Shown piece by piece: positions 24,258 to 35,235 of a stretch of DNA of 64,000 nucleotides. The DNA is from Paroedura picta (Eukaryota; Chordata; Lepidosauria; Squamata; Gekkonidae): the NCBI RefSeq assembly GCF_049243985.1, contig NC_135379.1, forward strand, positions 15,522,001 through 15,586,000, in the 5' to 3' direction. Made by a program: the position numbers and the translations under genes. Within the stretch, counting starts at the first letter, position 1. Every line of letters starts with the position of its first letter. The notes under the pieces are model-generated. The model ran no database searches. It had not been told where the DNA came from and saw only the letters and a program-made list of their open reading frames with translations.

Positions 24258-24440
24258 CATGCGTATAAAATGGACTCAAATTCCAGCTGACTTGTGGCAA
24301 CCCCATAGGGTATTCAAGGCAAGAGATGAACAGATGTGGTTTGCCATTGCCAGCCTCTGGATAGCAACCCCTCCTTCGTAGTCTCCCATCCAAGAGCTAA
24401 TCAGGAGCTGGTGAAATCTGGGCAACAGTAGCCTAGCAAA
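24258..24440 (-). mobile_element. 5S-rRNA-headed SINE, degraded
   Basis: AGTCTCCCATCCAAGAGCTAA is a decayed complement of 5S; the tail (GTGGCAACCCCATAGGG) is clearer. Confidence 0.65.
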
Positions 24441-25239
24441 TGCATAAATGTATGGGGACTCCAAAGCAAAATTCATTTCACCATAAACCAAGGCTTTGGC
24501 TTCTTGTTCCCTAGTTGACATAAATTCCTATCCAAAGATGTTCACTGGTAGAAATATTTATGGGTTAAAGGTTAAATTCTTCTGAACAAATGTGTATTAA
24601 CTTACACCGAAAACTTCAGCAACTACTTAAATGGCAGGGGTGGGTGGGGAATCTTTAGCTGCTATCCTGTATTTAACATGGGAAAGGCAACAGAGGCACT
24701 TGAAACACTAAGAAAATGCCAGGCATGTGAGGTAATTGTACAAATTACAGGTATCTGTTTCATGCACATACAATTACCATTTAGTTCAAAGAAAATCCTG
24801 TGCTTTTATCTCATGGCAAATTGGTCTGAATAGGTAAGTAAGAACATGTTATGTAATTACCAGATTTTTTTAAAGCATTGCACAGTTTGCGTATGTTAAA
24901 AAAAAAGATCTGTTTTGCTGTTTGTTAGGTAGCATCTGCTGGTAAAGCCCCATATTTTGTAATCCAATTGTGGTTAAATAGCAGCAGCCTAACATACTGC
25001 GCTGTGCTTATCACTTCATACATTGTGGAATATTAGCAGCTGAGGACTTATAAAAGAATACATGAATATAATTTTTGGCCAGCCACTGCCTGTCCAACAG
25101 GGGAGGGTGTTTCATCAGGTCTGTGCTAAGCTGATAGCTGCAATACCCCTTTTGGCCATCTGCAGTGGAGGTGCTGTAGGGAGCAAAACTATATACCTTT
25201 CCTGATTCTGTGAAGGCTTAAGGGGGTGGCAGGCTACAG

Positions 25240-25327
25240 GGGATGAGCGATAGGGTTGTGAATGTCCTGCATAGTGCAGGGAAGTAGACTAGATGACCCA
25301 TTAGGTCCCTTCCAATTCTATGATTCC
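25240..25327 (+). mobile_element. CR1 LINE 3' end, short
   Basis: GTCCTGCATAGTGCAGGGAA, GACTAGATGACCCATTAGG and CAATTCTATGATTCC. Confidence 0.75.
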
Positions 25328-25507
25328 TCTGCCAAGAAAATGAACTACCTAGGGCCTGCTGCAAGAAAAATTCCTCCTTTAAATCTTCTGGTTCCTAATA
25401 TTTTTGCCTGTCTATCAACTTCTTAAGAAGGCCAAAAATATTAGGAACCAGAAGTTTTCAAATAGGGATTTTCCCCTCCAATTATATCTAGCTCTGATCT
25501 TTCTGGT

Positions 25508-25855
25508 TGTGAACACAGGAAACTGTGTTATACTCAATCAGACCCTTAGTCCATCTAGGGCCCATTCCGCACACATAGGATAATGCACTTTTAATGTGCT
25601 TTGGCAGCTGGATTTTCCTGTGTGGAACAGGATAATCTACTTTTAAAGTGCATTGAAAGTGCATTATCTATTGTGTGCAGACTGGGCCAAGGTTAGTATT
25701 CCCTACTCAGACAAACAGTGGCTTTCTTTGGCCTCAAGCCATCATGGCCTCGCATCATGTCCTACCTGTTCCTTTTTAAACTTGAGATGCCAGGGATTGA
25801 ACCTGGGACCTTCTGCATATGAAGGAGATGCTCTATCACTGAGGCACAGCTTTTC
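25508..25855 (-). mobile_element. tRNA-headed SINE of a second class, split by a MITE
   Basis: On the minus strand the head has a tRNA-like B-box (complement of GGGATTGAACCTGGGACC) and A-box region, and the tail lies at ACTGTGTTATACTCAATCAG near 25530. The palindromic MITE at 25558-25688 interrupts it. Confidence 0.7.
25558..25688. mobile_element. Palindromic MITE (GCCCATTCCGCACAC family), nested in a SINE
   Basis: A 131-bp element with inverted ends GGCCCATTCCGCACAC and the complement of GTGTGCAGACTGGGCC; the inner arms share GATAATGCAC/GTGCATTATC. It interrupts the tRNA-headed SINE spanning 25508-25855. The ends resemble the Harbinger-like element at 18822. Confidence 0.75.
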
Positions 25856-27184
25856 CCTACCCATTTCGGATCTATTGCTGCATTGTTGTCACCCATACAG
25901 ATTCATTCTAATGACGGTCAGGTGTGCAAATTCCCTTGAGTCATTTCCTCCTCACCTCCATCTCTTCCTACACACCTACCCACATCATATACTCTATGGA
26001 CACAGGAATATTTCTCAGTATGCCAGGCATCTTGTACCACTATGACAGCTAGATATCCCACTTAGGGAAACACTGCACTAAAGCAAATGCTAAAAAAACT
26101 AAATTTATGTTCGTCTAGAGGTAACACTCAGCTGCTGCAGCTATTACAGGCAATTCCATTTCTGTGCTGCAAAACACAGTATGCTTCTATTGACGCAAGC
26201 TTATATTCCTTTAATGAACACCATATGCCCCAAAAAAACTTTGTTGAAATTAAATGGGAGTTTTATGCTAAACGCTTGCAAACTTTTCATGTTTGTGAAC
26301 TTGACAAGACTTCTCAGGTTCCATGTTTACACAAAATGTTGTCTGTCTTATGTATAATTCTGGGTTTATACATATATATTGTCAAGTGTTAAAGGTGCTA
26401 TCATTTATCACTCAAAAAGCATGTTTAATTTCTGAAGTTTTAATCATCTTTATCCCAACAATAGCTCTCTAGACTTGGTCAGTCTTTCATGTTTTAGACA
26501 AGGCTACCAGGAGATCTTGGGCAGACAGGGGGTTAGAATCGAGGTACTTCTGGCATGGTCCACCCAAGCACACCCCATCTTCACCCTGGATCCATTTAGT
26601 ATGCTCCCATTGGACTTCAGTCTGATATTAAAGGGATATAAAAGGGGAACTGAGCCCCCATATCTACTCAAGAATGTGGGTAGCCCCAGATTTCACTAGT
26701 GTTTTTAGGTTTTAATCAGTATGGGTCATTATCTCCATCATCCACATGGACTTGTCCTTACAAATCATAAGATCATCCAGCTATCAATGGCTGGTTTGTA
26801 TCAGCACCAGGATTATTCCCTGTTGCTCTGAGCTCAGCTTCCTTTGCTGAGCCACATGGTTACTCGCTGCCACTGTGCCAAAGGTCCTCAAGAATCTGGG
26901 CCTATTCACCTATTCATGGCCTTCCATTGTGCTTTAGGCAATTTGTCCCACAACAATTTCACTTTGCAACTCACTTCCACTCCAATATTGATCCACTCTA
27001 CTGGCTATAGCTCTCAACGATACATTTCCTTTGCATGTCAAATGTTTTCAGGTCATGGCTATACTGTTTTGACTTTGTGGTGGGATGAACAGCTAATACT
27101 GTCCACTTTGGATCTGACCCTGGACCTCAAGCATCGACTGCTGTTTCTCAGAGTCTTTGCCGCAGTTTTCAACATTGTGGGGCA

Positions 27185-27269
<85 letters not shown>

Positions 27270-27780
27270 ATTCTGCTTCTGCCAGTTTTCTACTACAATT
27301 CAAAGTACAGAGGAAAGAACTATGGACAACAGATAATTATTTATTTACATTTTTATAGAGCGAGCGTGATTCTAATAATTATTCTTGCATTGTTTATTGT
27401 ATTTTTATTGCATTGTCTTCTCATTCTGCAACCTGCTTTAACCAGAAAAGCAGAAATTCACACATTCTAAGTGTTGCCCAGACTATTTTTTTTCCTCCTC
27501 CTTTTCAGTATCTGCTGTATTGGTCTCAGCTTTCTCACCAGTTTGTCTTTACCAACCTTGTAGTTCCTTCTATGTGACATGTACTTTATCACCCCTTGTG
27601 GTGTCTCAAGAGAATGCATTCCTGGCTTGTTCTACACATTAGTACTCCCATCACAGAATGAACATCTGGCGCTGTCACATCCTGGTACTGGGATCCTGGC
27701 AATAGATAAGTTGCACATATCTCTCCACATAATAAAAGAAGTGAATTATTCTTCGATGGTTCCCCAATGAGCATATGTTA
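25856..27780. other. Mostly unique non-coding stretch around a (GA)n tract
   Basis: No gene. The 208-residue plus frame is produced by the (GA)n tract and has no family resemblance. Confidence 0.55.
27188..27268. repeat. (GA)n microsatellite
   Basis: About 40 GA units without interruption. Frames on both strands here (ER or LS runs) are artefacts of the repeat. Confidence 0.98.
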
Positions 27781-27966
27781 GTGTTTCCAGCTTTGGGCTT
27801 GTAAATTCTTGGAAATGGTGGGGGTGGAAGCTGGTCGGGGTGGGGGAGAGGTCAGCAGGATATAGGGCCACAGTCCGGCCTCCAAAACAGCCAGTTCTTC
27901 CAGGGGTGCTGATCACTGCTGTAATTCTGGGAGGTCTCTAGGCCCCACCTGGAGTTTGACAACACT
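27781..27966. mobile_element. TAGGGTTGCCAG family MITE, degraded
   Basis: Body blocks of the family are present (AAACAGCCAGTTCTTCCAGG, CTAGGCCCCACCTGGAG), but the ends are eroded. Confidence 0.55.
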
Positions 27967-28022
27967 GCTGTACATACACTATGTGCAAACTATATCAGAG
28001 AGCAACAAATATATGGCAATTT

Positions 28023-28302
28023 CCAGTTTGGTGTAGTGGTTAGGAGTGCGGACTTCTAATCTGGCATGCCAGGTTCGATTCTGCGCTCCCCCACATGCAA
28101 CCAGCTGGGTGACCTTGGGCTCGCCACGGCACTGATAAAACTGTTCTGACCGAGCAGTGATATCAGGGTTCTCTCAGCCTCACCCACCCCACAGGGTGTC
28201 TGTTGTGGGGAGAGGAATGGGAAGGTGACTGTAAGCCGCTTTGAGCCTCCTTCGGGTGGGGAAAAGCGGCATATAAGAAACAACTCCTCCTCCTCTTCTT
28301 CT
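28023..28302 (+). mobile_element. tRNA-headed SINE (TTGGTGTAGTGGTTAGGAGT family)
   Basis: Nearly complete copy: head CAGTTTGGTGTAGTGG, B-box GGTTCGATTC, body with TGTCTGTTGTGGGGAGAGG, and a CTCCTC/CTT tail. Confidence 0.88.
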
Positions 28303-28441
28303 ACTATGATTATGAGAAGTACCAATGGCTGACGTGATGTGAAGGATATAATGTGCATGGTGAAAAGAAGTCACCTTTAGATGATAGAAAGAAGAAGTCA
28401 TTTTTATAGGGATGAGAAAACATACAGGAGCAGAGCTGCAA

Positions 28442-28635
28442 GTAGGGCTGTAGATCTCCCAAAATTATGACTGATCTACAGACTAAAGAAAGCAGTTCTT
28501 GGAGCAAATGGCTCACTTGAAAGATAGACTCAATGGCATTATACCCCACTGAGATCCCTTCCATCCCCAAACCTTCCCCAGCCTCCAATCCCAAAATCTC
28601 CAGGTATTTCCCAAACCAGAGATGGCAACCCTAAG
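28442..28635. mobile_element. TAGGGTTGCCAG family MITE, opposite orientation
   Basis: Starts near GTAGATCTCCCAAAATTATG and ends GATGGCAACCCTAAG. The blocks TACCCCACTGAGATCCCTTC and ATCTCCAGGTATTTCCCAA are typical. Confidence 0.65.
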
Positions 28636-29211
28636 CACAGTCAGTGGCTTTGAAAAACAGAGAAGGGCAATTCTTGAAACCAGATTCTGTTGTGCCTCGC
28701 AAGCTACAAACAATCACAGGAGTGATATAGGACACCAGGAGCAGTGCAAGCAGCCAAACGGTAACCTAATCATTAGATAGTGAAGGTTAGAAAGACCATA
28801 AAAGATAATTGCAAATAGCTGAGTCAAGAAGTGATTAAGACCAGAACATGGAACTCAGCCAAGCCAGAGACCAGTTAAGGATTAATCCTGGCCTGCTTTG
28901 GGGTGTCAGGGCTATAGAGGTAACAAAAAGCCAGGTGAATCAAGATTCTTACCTGGAAAACAAAGCTGTAGCTGAGAAATTTTGTTGAAGCAGAGCAGCC
29001 TAGAGATGTTTTGGGGAAGCTGTAAAGAAGCCATTGGGACCTAGCAAGCCAAACTCACCAGGTGTGGCTCGTAAACTGTAGGGGGAGGAAATGCCCCAAC
29101 CCCTTAATAAGAGAACCTATTTACCTTGATGCCATGAACAGCTTCAGCGGCTCATTTCCATACATTAAGCCTCCATTAAAGGGGCAGGACATCCCCCCCC
29201 AGGTATTTGTA
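28636..29211. other. Unclassified stretch between two MITEs
   Basis: No coding or repeat signature recognised; it reads like old repeat sequence, but I cannot assign it. Confidence 0.4.
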
Positions 29212-29494
29212 ACAGGGATGCCATCCTCCCGGTGAGACCTGGAGATCTCCCAGAATTACCAGTGATCACCATCATACAGAAATCAATTCCCCTTGGGAAA
29301 ATGGCAGCTTTGGAGGGAGGACTTAGTGGTATATACTAGAGTCTTAGAGAAATGGAAGTCCTAAAGCGACCACATATTCCTGTTTTGCATTCTCCCCCCC
29401 TCAAACTTCACCCTCCCTAGGCTCCACCCCAAGTCTCCAGGAATTTCCTCTCCTGACTTGGGGACCATATTTGCAATCTGAGTTGGCAACCCTA
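29212..29494. mobile_element. TAGGGTTGCCAG family MITE
   Basis: Starts AGGGATGCCATCCTCC, ends AGTTGGCAACCCTA, and includes GACCTGGAGATCTCCCAGAA and AAAATGGCAGCTTTGGAGGG. Confidence 0.7.
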
Positions 29495-30268
29495 TTTGAA
29501 GGCCCACCTATTTCGGACTGTCTGGGGGCCTTCAGAGAGCAACTTTCGGATGCCTGCATGCCTCCATTTTTCTTTTCAATGTGAGATTTCTCTGGTAGTC
29601 ACCTTCACAGTCATTCCCAACATTGTGAAGATTTCAGGCTGCTTTTGGGACCCAGGGAAACAGAGCAAGATAATCCAGCCTGGTTTTTGAACGTCCATGC
29701 CATGCCAGACTTTGTGTGGGGGCTGGAATTTAGATCGCCAACAGACCTGGTAAAAAAAAATGTCCTGCCACTTTAATAGAGGCTTTTCATGATATGGAGG
29801 TAAGTTTATTTTCTTTATTTGTATAACCTGCACCTTCACCCAAAGGTCCAGGGGAAGGTCACAGCAATGCAGAATGAAATACATCATAAAATAATCTAAA
29901 ATACATTTAAAAAAAACACTGAAAACATCACCTACCCCGCTCACATCCTGGCAGGACAGCACCCAAAGGAAACTAGGCACCAAAGGCATTCTCCAGGCTT
30001 GCTGGCAAGGCAATCCAAAATATTTTCACTTATGGGGAAACATTGATATTTTTTTCCCACCACAAGGTGGAAATGTTGAGTCATGCTTTGTCTGATTATG
30101 GCCATTGGAAACAACCTGAACACCCATTCGCTCCCACCTGGCTCTACTAAGATGTAGTCATTTGAGGTCCATCTGGCCATTATAATAGAAAGCAAGATGT
30201 GCATTAACAAATGGAGGCATGGCCATATCCTGCAGCATCAAAGACCGAGTTGCATATCTCCCGATTCA

Positions 30269-30437
30269 TAGGGTTGCCAGTCCCAAGGTCAGGCCTGGGG
30301 ATCCCCTAATTTTGCAGCTCTCCTCAAGGCGACAGAGAAAATGGCTGCTTTGGAGGGTGGACTCCATACCATCATACTCCACTGAGGCCCCTCCCCAAAG
30401 TCTCCGGGTATTTTCCAACCCAGACCTGGCAACCCTA
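30269..30437. mobile_element. TAGGGTTGCCAG family MITE with perfect 12-bp inverted ends
   Basis: TAGGGTTGCCAG at 30269-30280 is the exact complement of CTGGCAACCCTA at 30426-30437. The 169-bp body carries AAAATGGCTGCTTTGGAGGG. This copy best defines the family's ends. Confidence 0.8.
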
Positions 30438-30594
30438 CTCGCAAAGGATGACTTCTGTTGTTCTTTTCCAGCATATGCAGATATGGGCATGGAGTGACTG
30501 CGATTCCTCAAGGAAGTTGGGTTGGATGGTGTCTCTGATACCAGCTCCAAAGCTGAGTCGAAGACTCTCCACACTACAGGGTGGCACAGTAGAC

Positions 30595-30939
30595 CAGCTG
30601 TCCCCAACCCCCGGTCCGGGGACCAGTATCGGTCCGTAGATCAGTCGGTACTGGGCCGCAGCTCCTCCTCGTCCTCCTCCCTGGCTGCCGCCTCGGAGGC
30701 TGCCCTGCCACTCTGCCTTTGGTGCTCTCCGGCAGCCACCATGGCTGGGGCTCCCCGCTGCTGCTGGCAGCACCCCCCAGTGGGTGGCGGGAAGTCAGGG
30801 GCACCAGCAGGAAAGCAAGCGGAGCAGGGGCTCAGGTGGCGGCGACGTCACTCGGCAACAGACTACCCCCCCACCCGGGCCTCAGTAAAATTGTCAAGTG
30901 TTGATCGGTCCCCGGTGATAAACAGGTTGGGGACCACTG
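30595..30939. mobile_element. GC-rich hAT MITE (CAGTGGTCCCCAACC type)
   Basis: The ends are CAGCTGTCCCCAACC and GGTTGGGGACCACTG. The 8-bp duplication CAGTAGAC is exact at 30587-30594 and 30940-30947. The 345-bp interior is GC-rich with a CTCCTCCTC run and no transposase frame. Confidence 0.9.
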
Positions 30940-31520
30940 CAGTAGACAAGGAGCTAAAAAGCTGTTGCTCTAAAGAAAAAGAAATCAGGAGCTTCCCTGA
31001 GCAGTTGCTGTGAGGACGGCCGATCCCGAGCATCTGAAGCACAGCTGTTTTCATGAGCCAGTGGCTCAAACAAAGGCAAAATGTTCACAACGAGATGGTT
31101 CCGTTCTGAGCCTTGCCTACAAATTGCTCATAAACAGGCAAATCCAGGCTCTGAAAACAGAAACCAAATCAGATTGCTGGATCTCTGCCAGCAGTGGGGG
31201 GTGGGGAGAAACTGCTCCAACTGACTGGCTAAAGTGGCAGCTTTGCCACCAACTCTTTAGCCCATTTCTTCCTTCTCCTCTTTCATCTTTTGAGGACGTT
31301 TGCTGGGTGACCTTGCACCAGTGCCTTGTAGCCATAAGACTTGGCCTGAGAGACCCTGCCATGGAAGCAGTTAATATATGTGTGGACATTCCAGACAATA
31401 TGCAAATGAAGGATTGAAATCTAGCCAATTGCTAACTGAGTCTGGGAATGGACCAATCTGTGAGCTCCGTTAAGGGTCAAACAGGTTCCTTGTTGGGCCA
31501 TCTGAAAAGTATATAACAGA

Positions 31521-31580
31521 ATGCTGGCAGGGGCTCATGGGAATTGTAGTCCATGGTCCTCTGGAGGGACGTCAGTTTGT
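31521..31580. mobile_element. hAT MITE right-half remnant
   Basis: Matches the right arm of the CAGGGGTAGTC family (GCTGGCAGGGGCTCATGGGA onward, then a degraded end near 31575). Confidence 0.65.
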
Positions 31581-31659
31581 TCTTTGGTGTTTCTTGTTGA
31601 AGTTGGAGTTAATAAAGAGCTGATTGTTTTCAAACGGGCAGACTTAATAGCAGCCACAC

Positions 31660-31795
31660 CCTCTCGTCCCCGCCTGCCTTTGCAGGGTTGTTGTGATTAT
31701 ACAATGGAGGAGAGGAGCAGAGTGGAAGTTGCTTTGGGTCCCCATTGGGGGCAAAGCAGTATAAATATGGCAAACAAAATAAAATCTCTCTCTGT
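31660..31795 (+). repeat. MIR/CORE-like SINE 3' remnant
   Basis: CAGGGTTGTTGTGATTATAC and GGGGGCAAAGCAGTATAAAT match the 3' half of this class. Confidence 0.4.
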
Positions 31796-32169
31796 TTTAC
31801 AGAGGTGGGGTCATGGGGGTAAAAGGGAAGAGGGGGAACATTTTGGAAGCAGCTTTGGGTGCTCACTGGAGAGAAATGGGGGCATCGATAAATGCAGTAA
31901 TTTCAGAAAGGGAAAATGGCTATTTCTTACCAACCTCCTTCTGAAGGCCATCAGCTCCTGCTTGCCTAAACATCAAGGCAGGCGGGTAAAGTGAGTAATC
32001 AGGCAGGATCCCTTTCCCTTTTGGCTTCCAAGAAGAGGTTGGCACAATGCAAAGGATGAGGCTGGCGGGGGTGGGGGGGGCATGCAAGGAACATTAGTGG
32101 TGAAGTCAGGCAGAGTGCTGAAAGGTCCTTTGGAACAACACCCCTTATTTCCTATGAAGCCATCTCACT

Positions 32170-32608
32170 GGGTCTGTCAAGGACATATTTTTGGAACTGT
32201 CTATTTTAGCTGTGGCTCTTCAGGGTCTCAGGCTGAGTTCTGTCTGGAATTCTTCAGCTGGAAATGCTGGGGATTGAACCCAGGACCTTGTGCATGCAAA
32301 GCTGGCCTTCTTGGTGTAGTGGTTAGGAGTGTGGACTTCTAATCTGTCATGCCAGGTTCGATTCTGCGCTCCCCCACATGCAGCCAGCTGGGTGACCTTG
32401 GGCTCGCCACAGCACTGATAAAACTGTTCTGACCCAGCAGTGATATCATGGCTCTCTCAGCCTCACCCACCCCACAGGGTGTCTGTTGTGGGGAGAGGAA
32501 AGGGAAGGCAACTGTAAGCCGCTTTGAGCCTCCTTCGGGTAGGGAAAAGTGGCATATAAGAACCAACTCTTCTTCTTCTTTGCCACTGAACCAGAGCCCC
32601 TCCTGGAC
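32170..32608 (-). mobile_element. tRNA-headed SINE of the second class, split by a younger SINE
   Basis: Contains GGGATTGAACCCAGGACC at 32271-32288 and resumes after the nested SINE at TGCCACTGAACCAGAGCC. The left part matches the body poorly. Confidence 0.65.
32306..32580 (+). mobile_element. tRNA-headed SINE (TTGGTGTAGTGGTTAGGAGT family), nested
   Basis: Full copy with a (TTC)n tail. It splits an older SINE of another class: the older element reads to GCATGCAAAGC on the left and resumes with TGCCACTGAACCAGAGCC on the right. Confidence 0.85.
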
Positions 32609-34399
32609 AGAGGTCACAAACATTCACAGGTTAAATCACCTCTTGGGTAACAGGCCTGCAGATGACAAACAGACAGACAGTTTTACTGTGATGAAAAGTG
32701 CCTGGGCTTTCTAAGGTAGGCTTAGAGATCTGGTTCTTTTGATAAGCATTGGCTGGGACCATAGACAAAAAGGGAAATCCTTTGATTTATGATTCCCATT
32801 CTAAGGAAGCCTAAAATTAGATGCAGTCTATTTTATGTACTAAATGCATCTTACAGATTGCAATGCAGATTGGTAATTAGCTTTGCGTTCTGCATGTAAG
32901 AGGATATGTGATTGATTACCAGGATTACCTTTCCACAAAATCTATAATGGCCTCGACACTGCCAATAGCGTGATCTTTAAAAGCATGGCTTCATGAGGAA
33001 ACAGTTACTGTATGGGTCTCAGGCATGGTTTCTTTGACTGTAGCTGTGACTGAGCCCGAGAAGTGCATGCCGTCAGGAAGCACCCTAAACAGCCCCTAGC
33101 AACCGTAACCAAGAACAGCTCCTCCTGTTGTAACTGTACAGCAGGGGTGGGCAAACTGTGGCCCTCTAGATGTTCATGGACTACAATTCCCATGAACCCC
33201 TGCCAGCATCGGCAGGTCAAATGGAATTATCCAATTAGAAAAATGCGACTGGTTGGCTATCAAAAAGATGTGATCTATTTATTGATTAGAATTGTTCCAA
33301 TTTATTGAAAGAAATGAATAACTTCATTGATTAATATTCAATAGATAACTGTACAGCAGGCTGGCCAGCTGAGCTCCTCTCAAGTTACCCCACTGGCTTC
33401 TGCTTTTCCTTGCCATTCAACCTGCCTGCCTGTGCTGCCAAGTCACCGAGGGCAATCCAGCGAATAACATCCTCCAAAATGTCCTGTCCTTAACTGCCTC
33501 GCTCAGGCCTTGCCTCCTGAGCACTGTGGCTTTCTTTTCCATCCACCTCATGTGGGGGTCTTCCTCTTTTCCTGCTGTTTTCAATGTTTCCTAGCACCAT
33601 TTTCCTTTCTGGTGACTCTCGTGACCAAAATGCAATCGCCTCGGTTTAGCTGCCAGGCTTGCAACTTGCCTGCAGTCAGGGGTAAATTGGTTACCTGGAC
33701 CCGATGGTAGAGACAGTCTGATTGTGGACTTATGAGTGGCAGCAAAAAGTCTTTGGTGCAGCTGGTGCTCACACACACTATAACACACTGTCGCCACCAC
33801 AGCCCCGTGCAGACGTACTCTCAGGCTCTGTAGATAAATTAAGGGCGCAGGCCAGGTCTGCTCAGAAGGAAAGCCCATTTTATTCAATAGGGCTTACTTT
33901 GCAGGGATGTGTTCCGATGGTGGCAGCCGAAGTATCTTTCTTTCCCCCTACCCTGAAATGTTGGTATTGACAGAAAGTCATCTTCCTCCTCCGCCAGAAA
34001 TTGCAGCTTGCCCCATGAGGGAAAACAGACAGGTTTGTTTCTATTGCTTGCTTGCAAGCCAACGCAGATTTCCCAAGGCTGCAAACATCAAAATATTTCA
34101 AACCTTAAAACAGTATTTAAAATACAAATGCATATAAAATACATGTCAATATACAAACAGGGAAGAGGACTAATAAAAATGAGGCAGGGAACGCCAAGCA
34201 AAACAAAAGAAGGCAACAACAGAGAATGATGAATCGCCCTGGGCAGGGAGTCCGATAGTTTTGATACTAACGGTGTCTTATGTTACCTTCACAGGGAATA
34301 ATATCTCAGCGGAGGATTGTACTGGGAAAAGAGTATCCCCCTGTTCTTCAGAGCTGCCTTTAAGCCATTAGAAAGATCTGTTTTTCAGTCAAAAATTAT
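32609..34399. other. Mostly unique non-coding stretch (half MITE at 33142)
   Basis: AT-rich to 33350, then moderately GC-rich. Overlapping short frames on both strands around 33500-34100 show no motif. Confidence 0.5.
33142..33215. mobile_element. hAT MITE half copy
   Basis: The left arm (CAGGGGTGGGCAAACTGTGG through the CCCCTGCCAGC centre) is present; the right arm is missing. Confidence 0.75.
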
Positions 34400-34604
34400 T
34401 TAGTGATTGTATGGCACATCTAGTACAGCCAGGTGATCCGAGGATTGTCTGGCAGTCGGGCAAGAGATGTTCAAACATAATTTTCCATTGCCTGCCTCCA
34501 TGTCATGACTTCAAGGGATCCTTGGGGAACTCCACCCAAGTCCTTGGATGGTCTCCCATCCAAATACTAACCAGGATCAGCCCTGCTTAGCTTTTAAGTT
34601 CAGG
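34400..34604 (-). mobile_element. 5S-rRNA-headed SINE
   Basis: TCTCCCATCCAAATACTAAC followed by CAGGATCAGCCCTGCTTAGC is the complement of the 5S 3' half; the tail is at about 34480-34540. Confidence 0.78.
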
Positions 34605-35053
34605 GCTGAATCTGCACAGAGCTTTTATTCCAATCCCAGACTGATTAAGTCCCTGCATCTCCACTGAATACGATTTCCATTTTGATTTTGTCCAATTAAA
34701 ATTTTCCATCTGCAACAAGCATGATTGAACGAGAGTGAACCTGTCTTTTCCCCACAATATCCTAGAATGGATATAACCCCCAATATTTGAAAAATCGGCA
34801 TGAGAAAGCATGCAGATCTCTGCCTGTTCCAAACTTGCTGCTTGAGCCTCCATGGTAGAGAAGCCCTGATTGGCCAAGGCTTCAGTTCAAAGGCTTCCTT
34901 GTTTCCAGGCTTGCCTGGGCTTTCCAGCATTCTGTACACATTGGATAATGCATTATCAATGTGCTTTGGCACCTGGAACTTCCTGTGCAGAGCAGGAAAG
35001 TTTACTTCTAAAGTGCATTGAAAGTGCATTGTCTAATGTGTGCGGAATGGGCT
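34605..35053. mobile_element. Unclassified repeat plus GCCCATTCCGCACAC MITE arm, possibly one longer element
   Basis: 34605-34920 is homologous in order and strand to 272-598 (shared ATTTCCATTTTGATTTT-like, CAATATCC and ATATTTGAAAAAT blocks). It runs directly into 34925-35053, a copy of the 131-bp MITE ending GTGTGCGGAATGGGC. The far left end (GGGCTGAATCTGCACAG) is a weak inverted match to the far right end, so the whole 450 bp may be one larger member of the MITE family. Confidence 0.55.
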
Positions 35054-35084
35054 CAGGTCAGATTTTTGTGTAATTTTGTGTAAG

Positions 35085-35235
35085 GTATCCTATACTGATT
35101 TAGAGCTGGGGGAGGTCACTGTTACAATCCTAACTCAGCCATGAAGCTCTGTAGGGCTAGTCTCAATCTCTCAAATTTACCTACCTCACAAGTCTGTTGT
35201 GAGGGTAAAGTGGGAAGAACCATGGATGCTACCAT
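35085..35235 (+). repeat. MIR/CORE-like SINE remnant, sense
   Basis: TACCTACCTCACAAGTCTGT and GTGAGGGTAAAGTGGGAAG match the family's 3' part. Confidence 0.45.

Noticed and set aside
25790-25855. A tRNA gene suggested by A- and B-box-like sequence
   Set aside because: It is the head of a dispersed SINE, with a degraded cloverleaf and typical SINE body attached.
26844-27470. 208-residue plus-strand frame
   Set aside because: It is kept open by the (GA)n tract (ER run) and has no domain or family resemblance on either side of it.
28740-29210. Possible solo LTR
   Set aside because: The composition is suggestive only; no terminal motif pair or flanking duplication is visible.
30522-31013. 163-residue plus-strand frame
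   Set aside because: It lies over the GC-rich hAT MITE at 30595-30939 and has no homology that I recognise.
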